The notes below the pieces were generated by a model that saw nothing but the letters and a program-made list of their open reading frames with translations, did no database searches and was not told the origin of the DNA. Of a stretch of DNA of 42,839 nucleotides, positions 8,192 to 16,394 are shown one piece after another. Each line of letters starts with the position of its first letter. Within the stretch, counting starts at the first letter, position 1. Position numbers and translations under genes: made by a program. The stretch lies in NCBI GenBank assembly GCA_946616835.1, contig CAMOJK010000012.1, positions 1 to 42,839 on the forward strand. The letters are read 5' to 3'. This DNA is from an uncultured Lachnospiraceae bacterium (lineage in GTDB: Bacteria > Bacillota > Clostridia > Lachnospirales > Lachnospiraceae).

Positions 8192-9137
8192 TAAGACAAA
8201 CTCTCCACTCACTATCCGCCTCATCGCCGAAGTTCTTTATCACCCTGAGGAACCGCCTTACTTCTTCCCAGGCAGCCTTGCACTCAGGATAAAGCGTGAA
8301 GCCCATCTGGAAAATGTGGAACATGCCGGGATAAACATGAAGTTTTACTTTCACCCCTGCTTTTTTTGCATTTTCCGCCACAGTCAGAGTGTCAGATAAA
8401 AGCATTTCCTGATCTCCCACCTGCATAAGCATGGGAGGAAATCCCGTCATATCCCCGAATACAGGCGAAATATATGGATTCTCGGGGGAATCATTTATAT
8501 AATAATCATTCCTGTAAATAAGTGAATCTTTAGTTCCGCCGAATATCGGATCTATATCGAAATTAGCCGTATATGATTCGCCGTTTCCTGTAAGATCCGT
8601 CCATGCAGACATGGTAATAATCCCGGCAGGCAAAGGCATATAGTGATCTTTGAGATACAATGTAAGCCCCAGTACCAGTCCGCCTCCGGCTGAGTCTCCG
8701 GCAAAAATGATCTTCTCAGGAGAATATCCGTGTTCCCTTATCCAGCGGTATGCACACAGTGCATCCTCCAGCGCAGCCGGAAAAGGTGCTTCTGTAGTCA
8801 CCCGATAATCAGGAGTGAGGATATCATACCCCTCACTCAGCTTGTTATACAGTGCCGCAGTATCCCTGTAAAGATTGTGCATGGGTTCATAATATCCGCC
8901 GCCGTGGAGCTGCAGGATTATACCATCCGTAGGACCACTCTGCATCAGATCTGCCTTGAACATCCCTAAGTCAAGCTCAGTAAGCTTCAGTCCCTCAGGG
9001 CATTTCCAGGCCGGCTCTCTCTCATATTTGCGCAGCTTCGCTTCCGGATCGGATGCACCCGGAAGGCTGTTTATCATCTTTACTACCTGTAATGCCGTCT
9101 TGCCCAAACGGCTTGCTTCACTATCGGCTGTCTGCAT
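8172..9137 (-). CDS. HSL-type alpha/beta-hydrolase (acetyl-esterase-like)
   Basis: A 321-residue serine esterase of the hormone-sensitive-lipase group. The oxyanion motif HGGGYY begins at residue 78, and the nucleophile is Ser149 in FAGDSAGGG. The acid is the Asp of MQVGDQEMLLSD and the histidine lies in VYPGMFHIFQ. No signal peptide is present, so it acts in the cytoplasm, probably on short acyl esters. AAGGT precedes the ATG. It is the third gene after the acyltransferase and the zinc-ribbon membrane protein. An enzyme that removes acyl groups next to one that may add them suggests a shared substrate, although that is inference. Confidence 0.9.
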   Translation of the reverse strand: MQTADSEASRLGKTALQVVKMINSLPGASDPEAKLRKYEREPAWKCPEGLKLTELDLGMFKADLMQSGPTDGIILQLHGGGYYEPMHNLYRDTAALYNKLSEGYDILTPDYRVTTEAPFPAALEDALCAYRWIREHGYSPEKIIFAGDSAGGGLVLGLTLYLKDHYMPLPAGIITMSAWTDLTGNGESYTANFDIDPIFGGTKDSLIYRNDYYINDSPENPYISPVFGDMTGFPPMLMQVGDQEMLLSDTLTVAENAKKAGVKVKLHVYPGMFHIFQMGFTLYPECKAAWEEVRRFLRVIKNFGDEADSEWRVCLNDAKGK

Positions 9138-9166
9138 ATCAGAATACCTTTATAAAAATTAAATGA

Positions 9167-9931
9167 TCAAATATGGAACCGTCTCTTTAACTCTGTCGTG
9201 ATCTTGGCATCACCGAATATCACGGTCGCCAGCAGGAAAACTGATGTGACGGCTATACAGATTATGACAAGTATCCCATTCTGGATATATCCCGCAAAAA
9301 GCAGGAAAAGTATGACCGCTCCTGCGATCTCCATAAGTATCAGAAGCAGCAGATAGCTGGTCCACCTGCTCCTGTTTAAAAGCATAAGGAAAAATACCAC
9401 CGCATCGCCGAAAAGAATGATACTTGGTATCACCCACTGCAATGCCCATCCCCTGTTACCGGTAAGGTAATCTGCCAGGAATATAAAAAGGATGGAAACG
9501 AATATCTGAACCCCTATCTTATTAGCAAAACCGGCATCATGCTTTATCCAGTAATCAAGCATGACATAGCCGTATATCATACCTGCCAGCACTATCAGCG
9601 ACCACCATATCGAAGGTGTAAAAACAAAGTTCAATGCTATGGATGTCGCAGTTATCATTATCATGATAAAAAGTATGAGCCTGAGCGCAAACCTGACCAG
9701 CCTCTGCTTTTTCATGATGTCCGGATAAGGAGCCCCCTGCCCAAAATCCTTCTTTATCTGTGAAACCGTTTCCTCATCCTGATCCTCAGGCACACAATGA
9801 CAGAAAGGACAGGTATCACCACCCTGAAGCAGTATTATGCCGCACTGAGGACACTTCTTTATGGAGCGCACCGTCTCCTCAGGCTGCATCTTTTTATTTG
9901 ATTTTTTTTCTGCTTTTGTCTTTTTGCTCAA
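9167..9931 (-). CDS. Zinc-ribbon multispanning membrane protein (DUF6320-like)
   Basis: A 254-residue protein with a lysine-rich cytoplasmic N-terminus, a four-Cys zinc ribbon (CPQC at 27-30, CPFC at 41-44) and then about seven transmembrane helices from residue 79 onward, ending in KITTELKRRFHI. The architecture resembles the DUF6320 family, which has no established function. It uses a TTG start with GAGGT seven bases upstream; the next in-frame ATG is only at codon 15, within the basic tail. It begins 10 bases past the acyltransferase stop codon, so the two are co-transcribed. A membrane scaffold or lipid/acyl-carrier role is possible but unproven. Confidence 0.8.
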   Translation of the reverse strand: MSKKTKAEKKSNKKMQPEETVRSIKKCPQCGIILLQGGDTCPFCHCVPEDQDEETVSQIKKDFGQGAPYPDIMKKQRLVRFALRLILFIMIMITATSIALNFVFTPSIWWSLIVLAGMIYGYVMLDYWIKHDAGFANKIGVQIFVSILFIFLADYLTGNRGWALQWVIPSIILFGDAVVFFLMLLNRSRWTSYLLLLILMEIAGAVILFLLFAGYIQNGILVIICIAVTSVFLLATVIFGDAKITTELKRRFHI

Positions 9932-9941
9932 GCTGTTACCT

Positions 9942-11228
9942 CTACTCCCATACGCCGTTGGTATCTACGGCAACATGTACGCCTTCATCCCTGAGACAGG
10001 CAAAAAATGTCCGCAGTATCGAAAGATCCGCAAGTATGGTGCTGAATGTAAGTATCATGGTATCCTTGTATGTAACCACGGCACCCTTCATATTCTGTCC
10101 TTTTGACATGGACAGCATAGCGTAAAAGTGCTCCACATAAGGCTCATAGGGTTCCCTCAGCTCTACCTTCCCGACATTTGTCAGGGTGGAAGTAGTACCG
10201 AAAGCCGTAGCTTCATACACATGCCTTATAGCTATATTCTTTAAAAACAGCGGTATAGGCCGTAGAAATTTATTCTTTTCATTTGAAACATTATATGACA
10301 GTATGTCATTCAGATGCTCCGGATTGATCTGGCTCTTCAGGCAGTCAGCAATGATATGCAGAACTTCCTCATAGCTGTAGTCTTCCTTTTCGGGCCTGAA
10401 TATCGCAGATATCATAACGAAGAAATTCTTAAGCGTATGTGAGTTGTAATATGAACGGAGATCTACCGGCACACAGCAGTTTATGGGTGTTTTCGACACA
10501 TCTCCCCGGAGATATTCCTTATAAATGGCATAAACATAAGTGCCCACCAGAAACTGGTTCAGGGTGACACCGTATTTCTTTGCGGCAGCCTTCATTTCAA
10601 CAAACGGAAGATAACAGTGGATCACTCCCATGGTTCCGTTAGGCAGCTTTTCTCCCTTGAGTGTGATGGCCTTTTTTGATTTATACGCCGCACTATGATC
10701 CTTGGACTGCTTAAAATTACGCAGATAGCTATCTTCCTTGTCAAGAAAGATTCCTGAAGATATCTGGTCTTTTTCAACATTAAGTATCTCGGGATACCGA
10801 ATACGCAGATACTGGTAAAGCAGTTCCTTAAAGAATACCAGGCCGCCGAAACCGTCTGTAAGGGCATGAAAAACTTCGAGATTGATCCGTTTCTTATAAT
10901 AAGTAACCCTGAAAAGATACTGGTTGTTCTTGCTCTTATTTATATAGGATCCCGGGAAATCGTTCTCTTCCTTTACTTCGGGATACTTCATATCATTTTC
11001 TTCGAAATAGTACCAGAAAACTCCGGACCTGAGCCTCATCCTGAAATTCAGGAAATGGGAGAGTACCTTATCCTGCGCCTCCGCCAGTGCCTGCGGATCA
11101 ACCTCCTCCGTAAGAGTAGCCGAGATGCGGTATACATTGCTCATACCTTCCGTAGCAATGACAGGAAAGAGCAGCGCCGTATTATCAAGTTTTTCCCAGG
11201 CGGGCAGTTTTTTCTTCTTTGGTGACAT
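9942..11228 (-). CDS. Condensation-fold acyltransferase (alcohol acetyltransferase/PapA-like)
   Basis: A 428-residue protein of the BAHD/condensation/alcohol-acetyltransferase superfamily. The catalytic HxxxDG motif is present as HALTDG (His121, Asp125) inside NLEVFHALTDGFGG. Further landmarks are the basic N-terminus with WEKLDNTALL, the middle GVTLNQFLVGTYVYAI, and NCCVPVDLRSYY, a typical strand of the second half. It should transfer an acyl group from CoA or a carrier to a hydroxyl or amine; no carrier-protein or NRPS domain is attached. The ribosome binding site is poor, but a near-consensus promoter lies about 85-115 bases upstream. It leads an operon with the membrane protein and esterase. 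Substrate unknown. Confidence 0.85.
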   Translation of the reverse strand: MSPKKKKLPAWEKLDNTALLFPVIATEGMSNVYRISATLTEEVDPQALAEAQDKVLSHFLNFRMRLRSGVFWYYFEENDMKYPEVKEENDFPGSYINKSKNNQYLFRVTYYKKRINLEVFHALTDGFGGLVFFKELLYQYLRIRYPEILNVEKDQISSGIFLDKEDSYLRNFKQSKDHSAAYKSKKAITLKGEKLPNGTMGVIHCYLPFVEMKAAAKKYGVTLNQFLVGTYVYAIYKEYLRGDVSKTPINCCVPVDLRSYYNSHTLKNFFVMISAIFRPEKEDYSYEEVLHIIADCLKSQINPEHLNDILSYNVSNEKNKFLRPIPLFLKNIAIRHVYEATAFGTTSTLTNVGKVELREPYEPYVEHFYAMLSMSKGQNMKGAVVTYKDTMILTFSTILADLSILRTFFACLRDEGVHVAVDTNGVWE

Positions 11229-11313
11229 CTTTTAGTCCATGATAATATTTCACAGCCTCTGTTCAAAAAGAGATTACGAACAGTTAGACTAAGGTAACAT
11301 AACAACGGATATT

Positions 11314-11343
11314 ATTATAACTCAACACTCCGGCATTTTTCAA
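11314..11343 (-). promoter_or_regulatory. Near-consensus promoter for the acyltransferase operon
   Basis: TTGAAA (11343-11338), an 18-base spacer and a perfect TATAAT (11319-11314) on the minus strand. It starts about 35 bases past the end of the preceding 178-residue protein gene and would give a leader of roughly 80 nucleotides. Confidence 0.75.
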
Positions 11344-11377
11344 GGTTACTACGGCCCCGGACTTTCAGCCCAGACTT

Positions 11378-11914
11378 TCAAAACACCTTCATTATCCTCT
11401 CGATCCGCTCATCCTTCCTGTGCCATACCGGCTTAAGAGGCCACGGAATGTCTGTAATATAATCCCTGTCGGAGGAGTCCAGTTCCATAAGCTTTCTTTC
11501 AAAGTCTTCCGGCGCCTTATATTGCATCTTCCCAAACTCTGCTTTGACATAATCATCCGTTCCGGGATCATGGTGCGAGCTGTCTGCGGAAACCCCTTCC
11601 GGCACTTTTTTCTCCACCCTTCTGAAGCTCACTCTCCCGTATTCATTGGTCTCTTTTACGAATTCATACTGAATATTTTTATGAGCTTCACCGGGTTCCT
11701 CCAAAAGTATCACATTCGTTTCCAGAAGATAAGCCCATATTTCTTCTCTTATTTTTTCTTCCGGAATGGGATACAGCAGTTCATCATGAATCTCTGACAC
11801 AGACATGCCCAGATTAAAAAGATGACGGATCGCACCGCGTCCCGCCATCTCAAATGTAAAATTATCAAGTGCCTTATTGAAAATTTTGTTATTTTTTGTT
11901 AAATCTGAAGACAT
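11378..11914 (-). CDS. Conserved-looking protein of unknown function
   Basis: A 178-residue soluble protein I do not recognise as a characterised family. The N-terminal half is the more structured part: FEMAGRGAIRHLFNLGMSVS, then EIHDELLYPIPEEKIREEI and YLLETNVILLEEP. This resembles a small helical domain seen in uncharacterised clostridial proteins. The C-terminal half is charged, with an SADSSHHDPGTDD stretch and a basic end (WHRKDERIERIMKVF). There is no signal peptide or membrane segment. Its start overlaps the 3' end of the adenylate cyclase gene by 26 bases, in a different frame and without a clear ribosome binding site, which suggests translational coupling and a possible role with the cyclase. 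Confidence 0.7.
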   Translation of the reverse strand: MSSDLTKNNKIFNKALDNFTFEMAGRGAIRHLFNLGMSVSEIHDELLYPIPEEKIREEIWAYLLETNVILLEEPGEAHKNIQYEFVKETNEYGRVSFRRVEKKVPEGVSADSSHHDPGTDDYVKAEFGKMQYKAPEDFERKLMELDSSDRDYITDIPWPLKPVWHRKDERIERIMKVF

Positions 11915-14699
11915 AATTATCTTTATGCCCGCTTTCTATAAATTCCTCTATATACTCGATATAAGTATCTACCACAGGATCATTTTGGGACGACTCTCTC
12001 ACCCGCTTGAAATACTCTATGGATTTTTCCGGCTCCTTCAGGTGGAAGAGCCTTACACCCTCCTTAAAATCGTCCCTGGTGCGTATTCTTTCCTCGCGCA
12101 GCTCAGGCTTCAGAGCATCCAACACCTCATAAATAGCCTTCACTTCATTTACGCCTGCCACCTGCACCATTCCGAGATACCTTATCTGCAATGAGTCCGG
12201 ATCATTCATTCTGTCGAGGGTATCTTTGGTTATGATCATAGCAGTATGGTACTGCTTCGTCAGCGACTCAAGGCGAGAGGAAATATTAACAGTATTTGAA
12301 ATGACAGTGCCTGACATTCTCTCGTCCTCTCCCACTATACCGATACGAGCCATTCCTGAATGAATACCCACTCCTATGTTAATGGAAGACATGCCAAGGC
12401 GCTCAGCCGTGCTCTTATCCAGCACTATACTGTTGTAGATTTCCTTACCTGCAGCAATAGCATCGTCTGCACTCTGGAAAAGGGCCATGACAGCATCCCC
12501 GATATATTTATCTACGAAGCCTCCGTGTTCTCTTACTATAGGTCCCGCTATTCCGTAGATTACATTGACAAATTCAAAATTTTCCTTTGCTGTCATCATT
12601 TCGGAATTAAGCGAAAATGATCTGATATCGCAAAAGAGGACCGTAAGGTCTGTACTCTCTGCATCCCCCAGCTCCAGGTCGGTAAAGCTTTCCTTGTGAA
12701 GAAGTTCCCTGAACTGCTCCGGCACAAACTTGTAATAAAATTTTTCATTCTTATCCTTCTGGATAAACATATCACTTAGCTGCGATGCCATGTCGTTTAC
12801 GCCGCTGCAGATAACACCTATCTCATCATCAGGTATATTATTGATACGTGCTTCAAAATCACCGGAAGCAACCTTTGATATAGCCGTTCCTGCCGCCTTA
12901 AGAGACTTCGATATAAAATAGCAGATAATCCAAAGAACTATAACTTCTACCACAGCAAATATCAGTACCATCAGGATAGCGTCACGAAGCTGTTCATTTC
13001 TTTCTTTTTCTATATCGGAAAATGACATCGAAACAACTACAGCTCCGACAGCATCACCGTTGGAATCATATATCTTGGTAAAAACATCCGCATAATCATC
13101 ACTCAGGTTAAATGACTCAACCTCTACGGTAGTTTCTTCCTCTTCCATCATGCTATCAAAATCATAGCCAGCTGAAAACGGAGGGGTTAACCCTCGTGTA
13201 GAGGCAAGCGTAACAAGTCCGCCGTTTCCATCAGGCTTCAGTACGCTTATGGTACATGTCTTTACCCAGTCCGCATCTATTTCGCTCATAAGCTGCTCAA
13301 GCAGTTCATAGTACTCACTGCACTTCAACGCTGTTTCCGTATCCGCAGTATCTATGTCGGCTATCTCATCACCATCAAAATATTTGGCGATAAAACTGCT
13401 TGTCATCCTTACCGATGCAGACACACTGTCCCTGTTCTGATCATACGCTGTATAGATCAGCAGGGCACTTAAGCCTGCATACATTATAAGAGCTACAGGC
13501 AGCAGTACCCTGAGAAGCTTGAACAGTATCGTATGTCTGTAACCCCAGAAGATCGCTGCCTCACAGATCAGTCCCAATATCACCAGCATAACAGCAAGAA
13601 CAGGCAGTATCAGACTGATCAGTGACAAAATCATGTATTTCACCGGCAGATTATAGACAGGTTCAAAATACTCATATGAATCTCCCTCATCTATCACCAT
13701 CGTATCCTCGATTGCGATATAGAGCTTATCATCCACGCCGTTTATCTCGTACACATTTCCAATATAGAATCCGTCATCATCCTCTCCCACATAGTCCCAG
13801 GAAGAATTGCAATATTCAAAGACATCATCATTAAGACACCATATATAATCGGAATCTATTCCTTCAGCCAGATATATATTTCCGTTCGCATTGAAAATTG
13901 CCGTCGGATAGAATCCGTCCCCCTCTCCCATATCAGACAGAGTATATTCCGGCTCAGCTATCCGCTCCACGCTGCCATCCTCACCTATCCACGCTACAGA
14001 GGCATCAGTAAGTATTGCCATATATCCATCTTCCGCTTCGCAGACATAATATATCCCAAGACCATCGGGACACTCTATTTTTGTATTATCCAGTGTTGAG
14101 CCATCTCCGCCAACTCTCACAATACTGTTTTCACCATTATAATTATAAACATATGAAAGCTGCCCGTCTCTGAAATTAATAGCGCGTATATGCTCGTCTC
14201 CCACCTGCTGCATATCGGTTTCGTAATATTGGAATGACACTACATCATGAAGATAATTTCCTTTTCCATCATATTCACAGATACGCTCGCCTATTATCCG
14301 GCTTCCTGAATGCTCAACCTCAGCAATATGTATATATACATGGTCATCCCTGCCCTGGACCACATAATCAATAAAGGAATCCTCACCGATCTTCATATTT
14401 TCAACACTTATGATATGGTCGATACGGTCGTTTTTATCATCCACAAAATATATCGTGCTGTATCCTTCGTTTACCATAAGCAGCCCATCTGCCATCCTCA
14501 TCACTTCAGATGGTGAGTCTATGCCGGTAAAGAACGGTGTGGAAAAATTATAAACAGGGAGCAGAAAACGAAGCAGGTATAAGATAACACCCGCCACAAT
14601 AAACATTAACCCCAAAAGGGGGTGCCTGAAGATCTTCAGACACCCCTTTTTCTTTGAGCTATTTTTCACTTCTGAATTATTGTCAGATACCTTTGTCAT
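11889..14699 (-). CDS. Membrane class III adenylate cyclase with large extracytoplasmic sensor and HAMP
   Basis: A 936-residue receptor cyclase. It has a basic tail, TM1 at about 28-50, and an extracytoplasmic region at 53-350 with repeated aspartate- and tyrosine-rich short strands suggesting a beta-propeller. TM2 and TM3 lie at about 354-416. A second outside domain (417-570, Cache-like, ending in VGAVVVSMSF) is followed by TM4 at 574-597 and HAMP at 598-650. The cyclase domain follows, with metal ligands Asp691 (LFCDIRSF) and Asp735 (KYIGDAVMAL), purine-selecting Lys731 and Thr798, and transition-state Asn805 and Arg809. Lys plus Thr points to ATP and the class IIIb type. The C-terminal 65 residues are helical and TPR-like. 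It begins seven bases after the DUF3048 stop; Met32 at 14606 is an alternative start. Confidence 0.88.
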   Translation of the reverse strand: MTKVSDNNSEVKNSSKKKGCLKIFRHPLLGLMFIVAGVILYLLRFLLPVYNFSTPFFTGIDSPSEVMRMADGLLMVNEGYSTIYFVDDKNDRIDHIISVENMKIGEDSFIDYVVQGRDDHVYIHIAEVEHSGSRIIGERICEYDGKGNYLHDVVSFQYYETDMQQVGDEHIRAINFRDGQLSYVYNYNGENSIVRVGGDGSTLDNTKIECPDGLGIYYVCEAEDGYMAILTDASVAWIGEDGSVERIAEPEYTLSDMGEGDGFYPTAIFNANGNIYLAEGIDSDYIWCLNDDVFEYCNSSWDYVGEDDDGFYIGNVYEINGVDDKLYIAIEDTMVIDEGDSYEYFEPVYNLPVKYMILSLISLILPVLAVMLVILGLICEAAIFWGYRHTILFKLLRVLLPVALIMYAGLSALLIYTAYDQNRDSVSASVRMTSSFIAKYFDGDEIADIDTADTETALKCSEYYELLEQLMSEIDADWVKTCTISVLKPDGNGGLVTLASTRGLTPPFSAGYDFDSMMEEEETTVEVESFNLSDDYADVFTKIYDSNGDAVGAVVVSMSFSDIEKERNEQLRDAILMVLIFAVVEVIVLWIICYFISKSLKAAGTAISKVASGDFEARINNIPDDEIGVICSGVNDMASQLSDMFIQKDKNEKFYYKFVPEQFRELLHKESFTDLELGDAESTDLTVLFCDIRSFSLNSEMMTAKENFEFVNVIYGIAGPIVREHGGFVDKYIGDAVMALFQSADDAIAAGKEIYNSIVLDKSTAERLGMSSINIGVGIHSGMARIGIVGEDERMSGTVISNTVNISSRLESLTKQYHTAMIITKDTLDRMNDPDSLQIRYLGMVQVAGVNEVKAIYEVLDALKPELREERIRTRDDFKEGVRLFHLKEPEKSIEYFKRVRESSQNDPVVDTYIEYIEEFIESGHKDNYVFRFNKK
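14614..14651 (-). terminator. Near-perfect palindromic hairpin inside the cyclase 5' end
   Basis: A palindromic core CTGAAGATCTTCAG (14626-14639) is flanked by arms AAAAGGGGGTG and CACCCCTTTTT, giving a symmetrical G/C-rich stem with A and T ends on both strands. It lies about 55-95 bases past the DUF3048 stop and within codons 17-29 of the cyclase if the ATG at 14699 is used. It could terminate transcription after DUF3048, or control cyclase translation from the internal ATG at 14606. Confidence 0.5.
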
Positions 14700-14706
14700 A
14701 CCGGCT

Positions 14707-15774
14707 TTACTTTATCGCAAGACTTGTCCATACATCTGAGGGAACGATAGCAATATATGTCTTACCGGGATTAATTACGAGCGGTTCCCCGGTGACAGCA
14801 TTTGTATACATTGTAGGATAGTTAGCTGCTGCCTTTGCCCAAGTGATAGGAATAGCCTTTCCGTTTGTAAGATAGTAACCAACATTACCGCCAAGAATGT
14901 AATATGCCATGTATCCATGATTATCCAGCTGTACATAATCGCAGTTCAGGATAAGAACATTCTCGAAAGTCGTTCTCTGATTGGTAAGGGCATCATTGTG
15001 AGCCTTGCCATATTCGGAATAATCATAAGTTCCTGTTCCTGCATTATAGTAAAGTGCACTGCTGTTGTGCGGGAAAGGAAGTGATACAGAGGTAGCAGCA
15101 GTAGAGCCAGCACCTAAATTATACTGTACCGGTGCAAAGTTAAATCCTGAGCCCATATAGTACTGGTTATATGTAGTGCTATAGCCTGATGAAGCCAGAC
15201 GCTGTGCAAGACCTGAATAAGTCTTCTTTGTATTAGGATTGGTATATGCATTATATGTTACATACTCAGTAAACTCAGATCTCTTTCCGTTCGAAAAACG
15301 AGCGAAACCACCGCTTAAGTTGTTGCTGGCGGGATCAGCAAGGAACTGATTGATATAGTAAGGACCGCCATCGTGGATAAGGATAGCATTGTACTCACAT
15401 GCAAGAATGACATTGGTAGGTCTTGTACTTCTTACATTACCGAACTGTGTAATGGAAGCATAATCCTTAACGATAGCCATAAGTCTTGTGATACGTCCGT
15501 TAGCAGTACTGTTCATCATCTCATAAACAATATCTGCCTGATTAAGACCATAGTGAGGAAGAGCTGTCTTCTCATTATCCACCATTATAGCCACGGGGCG
15601 CTGATTCTTAAGCGATGCGCTTATAGGAAGACCTGTAAGCTCACTGATATAAGTTCCCGTAGCAGCCGGTGCAGCCTCAGCCTCGGCGGCCTTCTGCGCA
15701 GGCATTGTGAATACAGACAGTGAAAGAACTGCTGCAGCCATAAGGCCTACGATTTTAGCAATCTTGTTTTTCAT
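14707..15774 (-). CDS. DUF3048 (YerB-like) secreted protein
   Basis: A 355-residue exported protein of the DUF3048 family. An N-terminal signal peptide (lysines, then a hydrophobic run ending near TMPAQKAAEA) precedes the domain start ISELTGLPISASLKNQRPVA. Diagnostic segments are VDNEKTALPHYGLNQADIVY, TQFGNVRSTRP and the C-terminal NPGKTYIAIVPSD. There is no lipobox cysteine, unlike B. subtilis YerB, so it is secreted or anchored by the signal segment. Function is unknown; members often occur near wall genes. The ATG overlaps the DUF402 stop codon by four bases (ATGA), and its GAGGAGG ribosome binding site lies in the last codons of DUF402, so the two are tightly coupled. Confidence 0.9.
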   Translation of the reverse strand: MKNKIAKIVGLMAAAVLSLSVFTMPAQKAAEAEAAPAATGTYISELTGLPISASLKNQRPVAIMVDNEKTALPHYGLNQADIVYEMMNSTANGRITRLMAIVKDYASITQFGNVRSTRPTNVILACEYNAILIHDGGPYYINQFLADPASNNLSGGFARFSNGKRSEFTEYVTYNAYTNPNTKKTYSGLAQRLASSGYSTTYNQYYMGSGFNFAPVQYNLGAGSTAATSVSLPFPHNSSALYYNAGTGTYDYSEYGKAHNDALTNQRTTFENVLILNCDYVQLDNHGYMAYYILGGNVGYYLTNGKAIPITWAKAAANYPTMYTNAVTGEPLVINPGKTYIAIVPSDVWTSLAIK

Positions 15775-16298
15775 TCTGATTCCTCCTCTTTGTTTTTAAT
15801 TGATAATTTCTCTTCATTCTGTTCCGCTCTGTCAATGTATATTGTCAAAAGATCGAATTTATCGTTATATATTAACTGTAACAGACTATCCAGACCGGTA
15901 AGGGAGTTTTTGAGCTGTTCAAGCGTTATAAGTCCTTCATCAAGTGCAGTCACAAGTTCGTCTATGTCAACCACCTTGACGAAACCATCCGGATAAACTA
16001 TTACATCTGCCAGCAGGTCAGTCACTACAAGCTCATTAGTCTCTTCATTGCAGTCAAAATCCACGATATCACAATACCAGTACATAAGCGTATTGTCCGC
16101 GGTATAGAATTTGCTTACTTTGTATCCCTTATTACGGAAATAGCAGGAATAGCCATGGTGAAGATCTTTTTTGGGCTTAAGTGCATACCATTTGGTAAGT
16201 ATGACATCATCATTACACTCAAGAATTACATCGTCCTTAAGCTGCACGCACTCAAGCGGGATAAGCCGCTTTCTGTAAAGTACCGGTAACTTTTCCAT
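15771..16298 (-). CDS. DUF402-domain protein (nucleotide phosphatase-like)
   Basis: A 175-residue protein of the DUF402 fold, which includes staphylococcal nucleoside di-/triphosphatase Ntdp and RNA-binding FAU-1. The fold is marked by KKDLHHGYSCYFRNKGYKVS, then MYWYCDIVDFDC and VTDLLADVIVYPDG, with paired Asp residues suited to metal or phosphate binding. A helical C-terminus with LDEGLITLEQLKNS follows. The start at 16298 is favoured by a G-run (GGGGGGCAG) just upstream; the frame extends 20 codons further without a site. It ends in GAG GAG GAA codons that serve as the ribosome binding site for DUF3048. Substrate is not determinable here. Confidence 0.82.
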   Translation of the reverse strand: MEKLPVLYRKRLIPLECVQLKDDVILECNDDVILTKWYALKPKKDLHHGYSCYFRNKGYKVSKFYTADNTLMYWYCDIVDFDCNEETNELVVTDLLADVIVYPDGFVKVVDIDELVTALDEGLITLEQLKNSLTGLDSLLQLIYNDKFDLLTIYIDRAEQNEEKLSIKNKEEESE

Positions 16299-16394
16299 AT
16301 ACTGCCCCCCCGCATTATACATACCAAATACCATCTTTTGTAAACCAACTATGTACAATTTTACATAAAACTTTACATAAAATAAAGCCTATTT

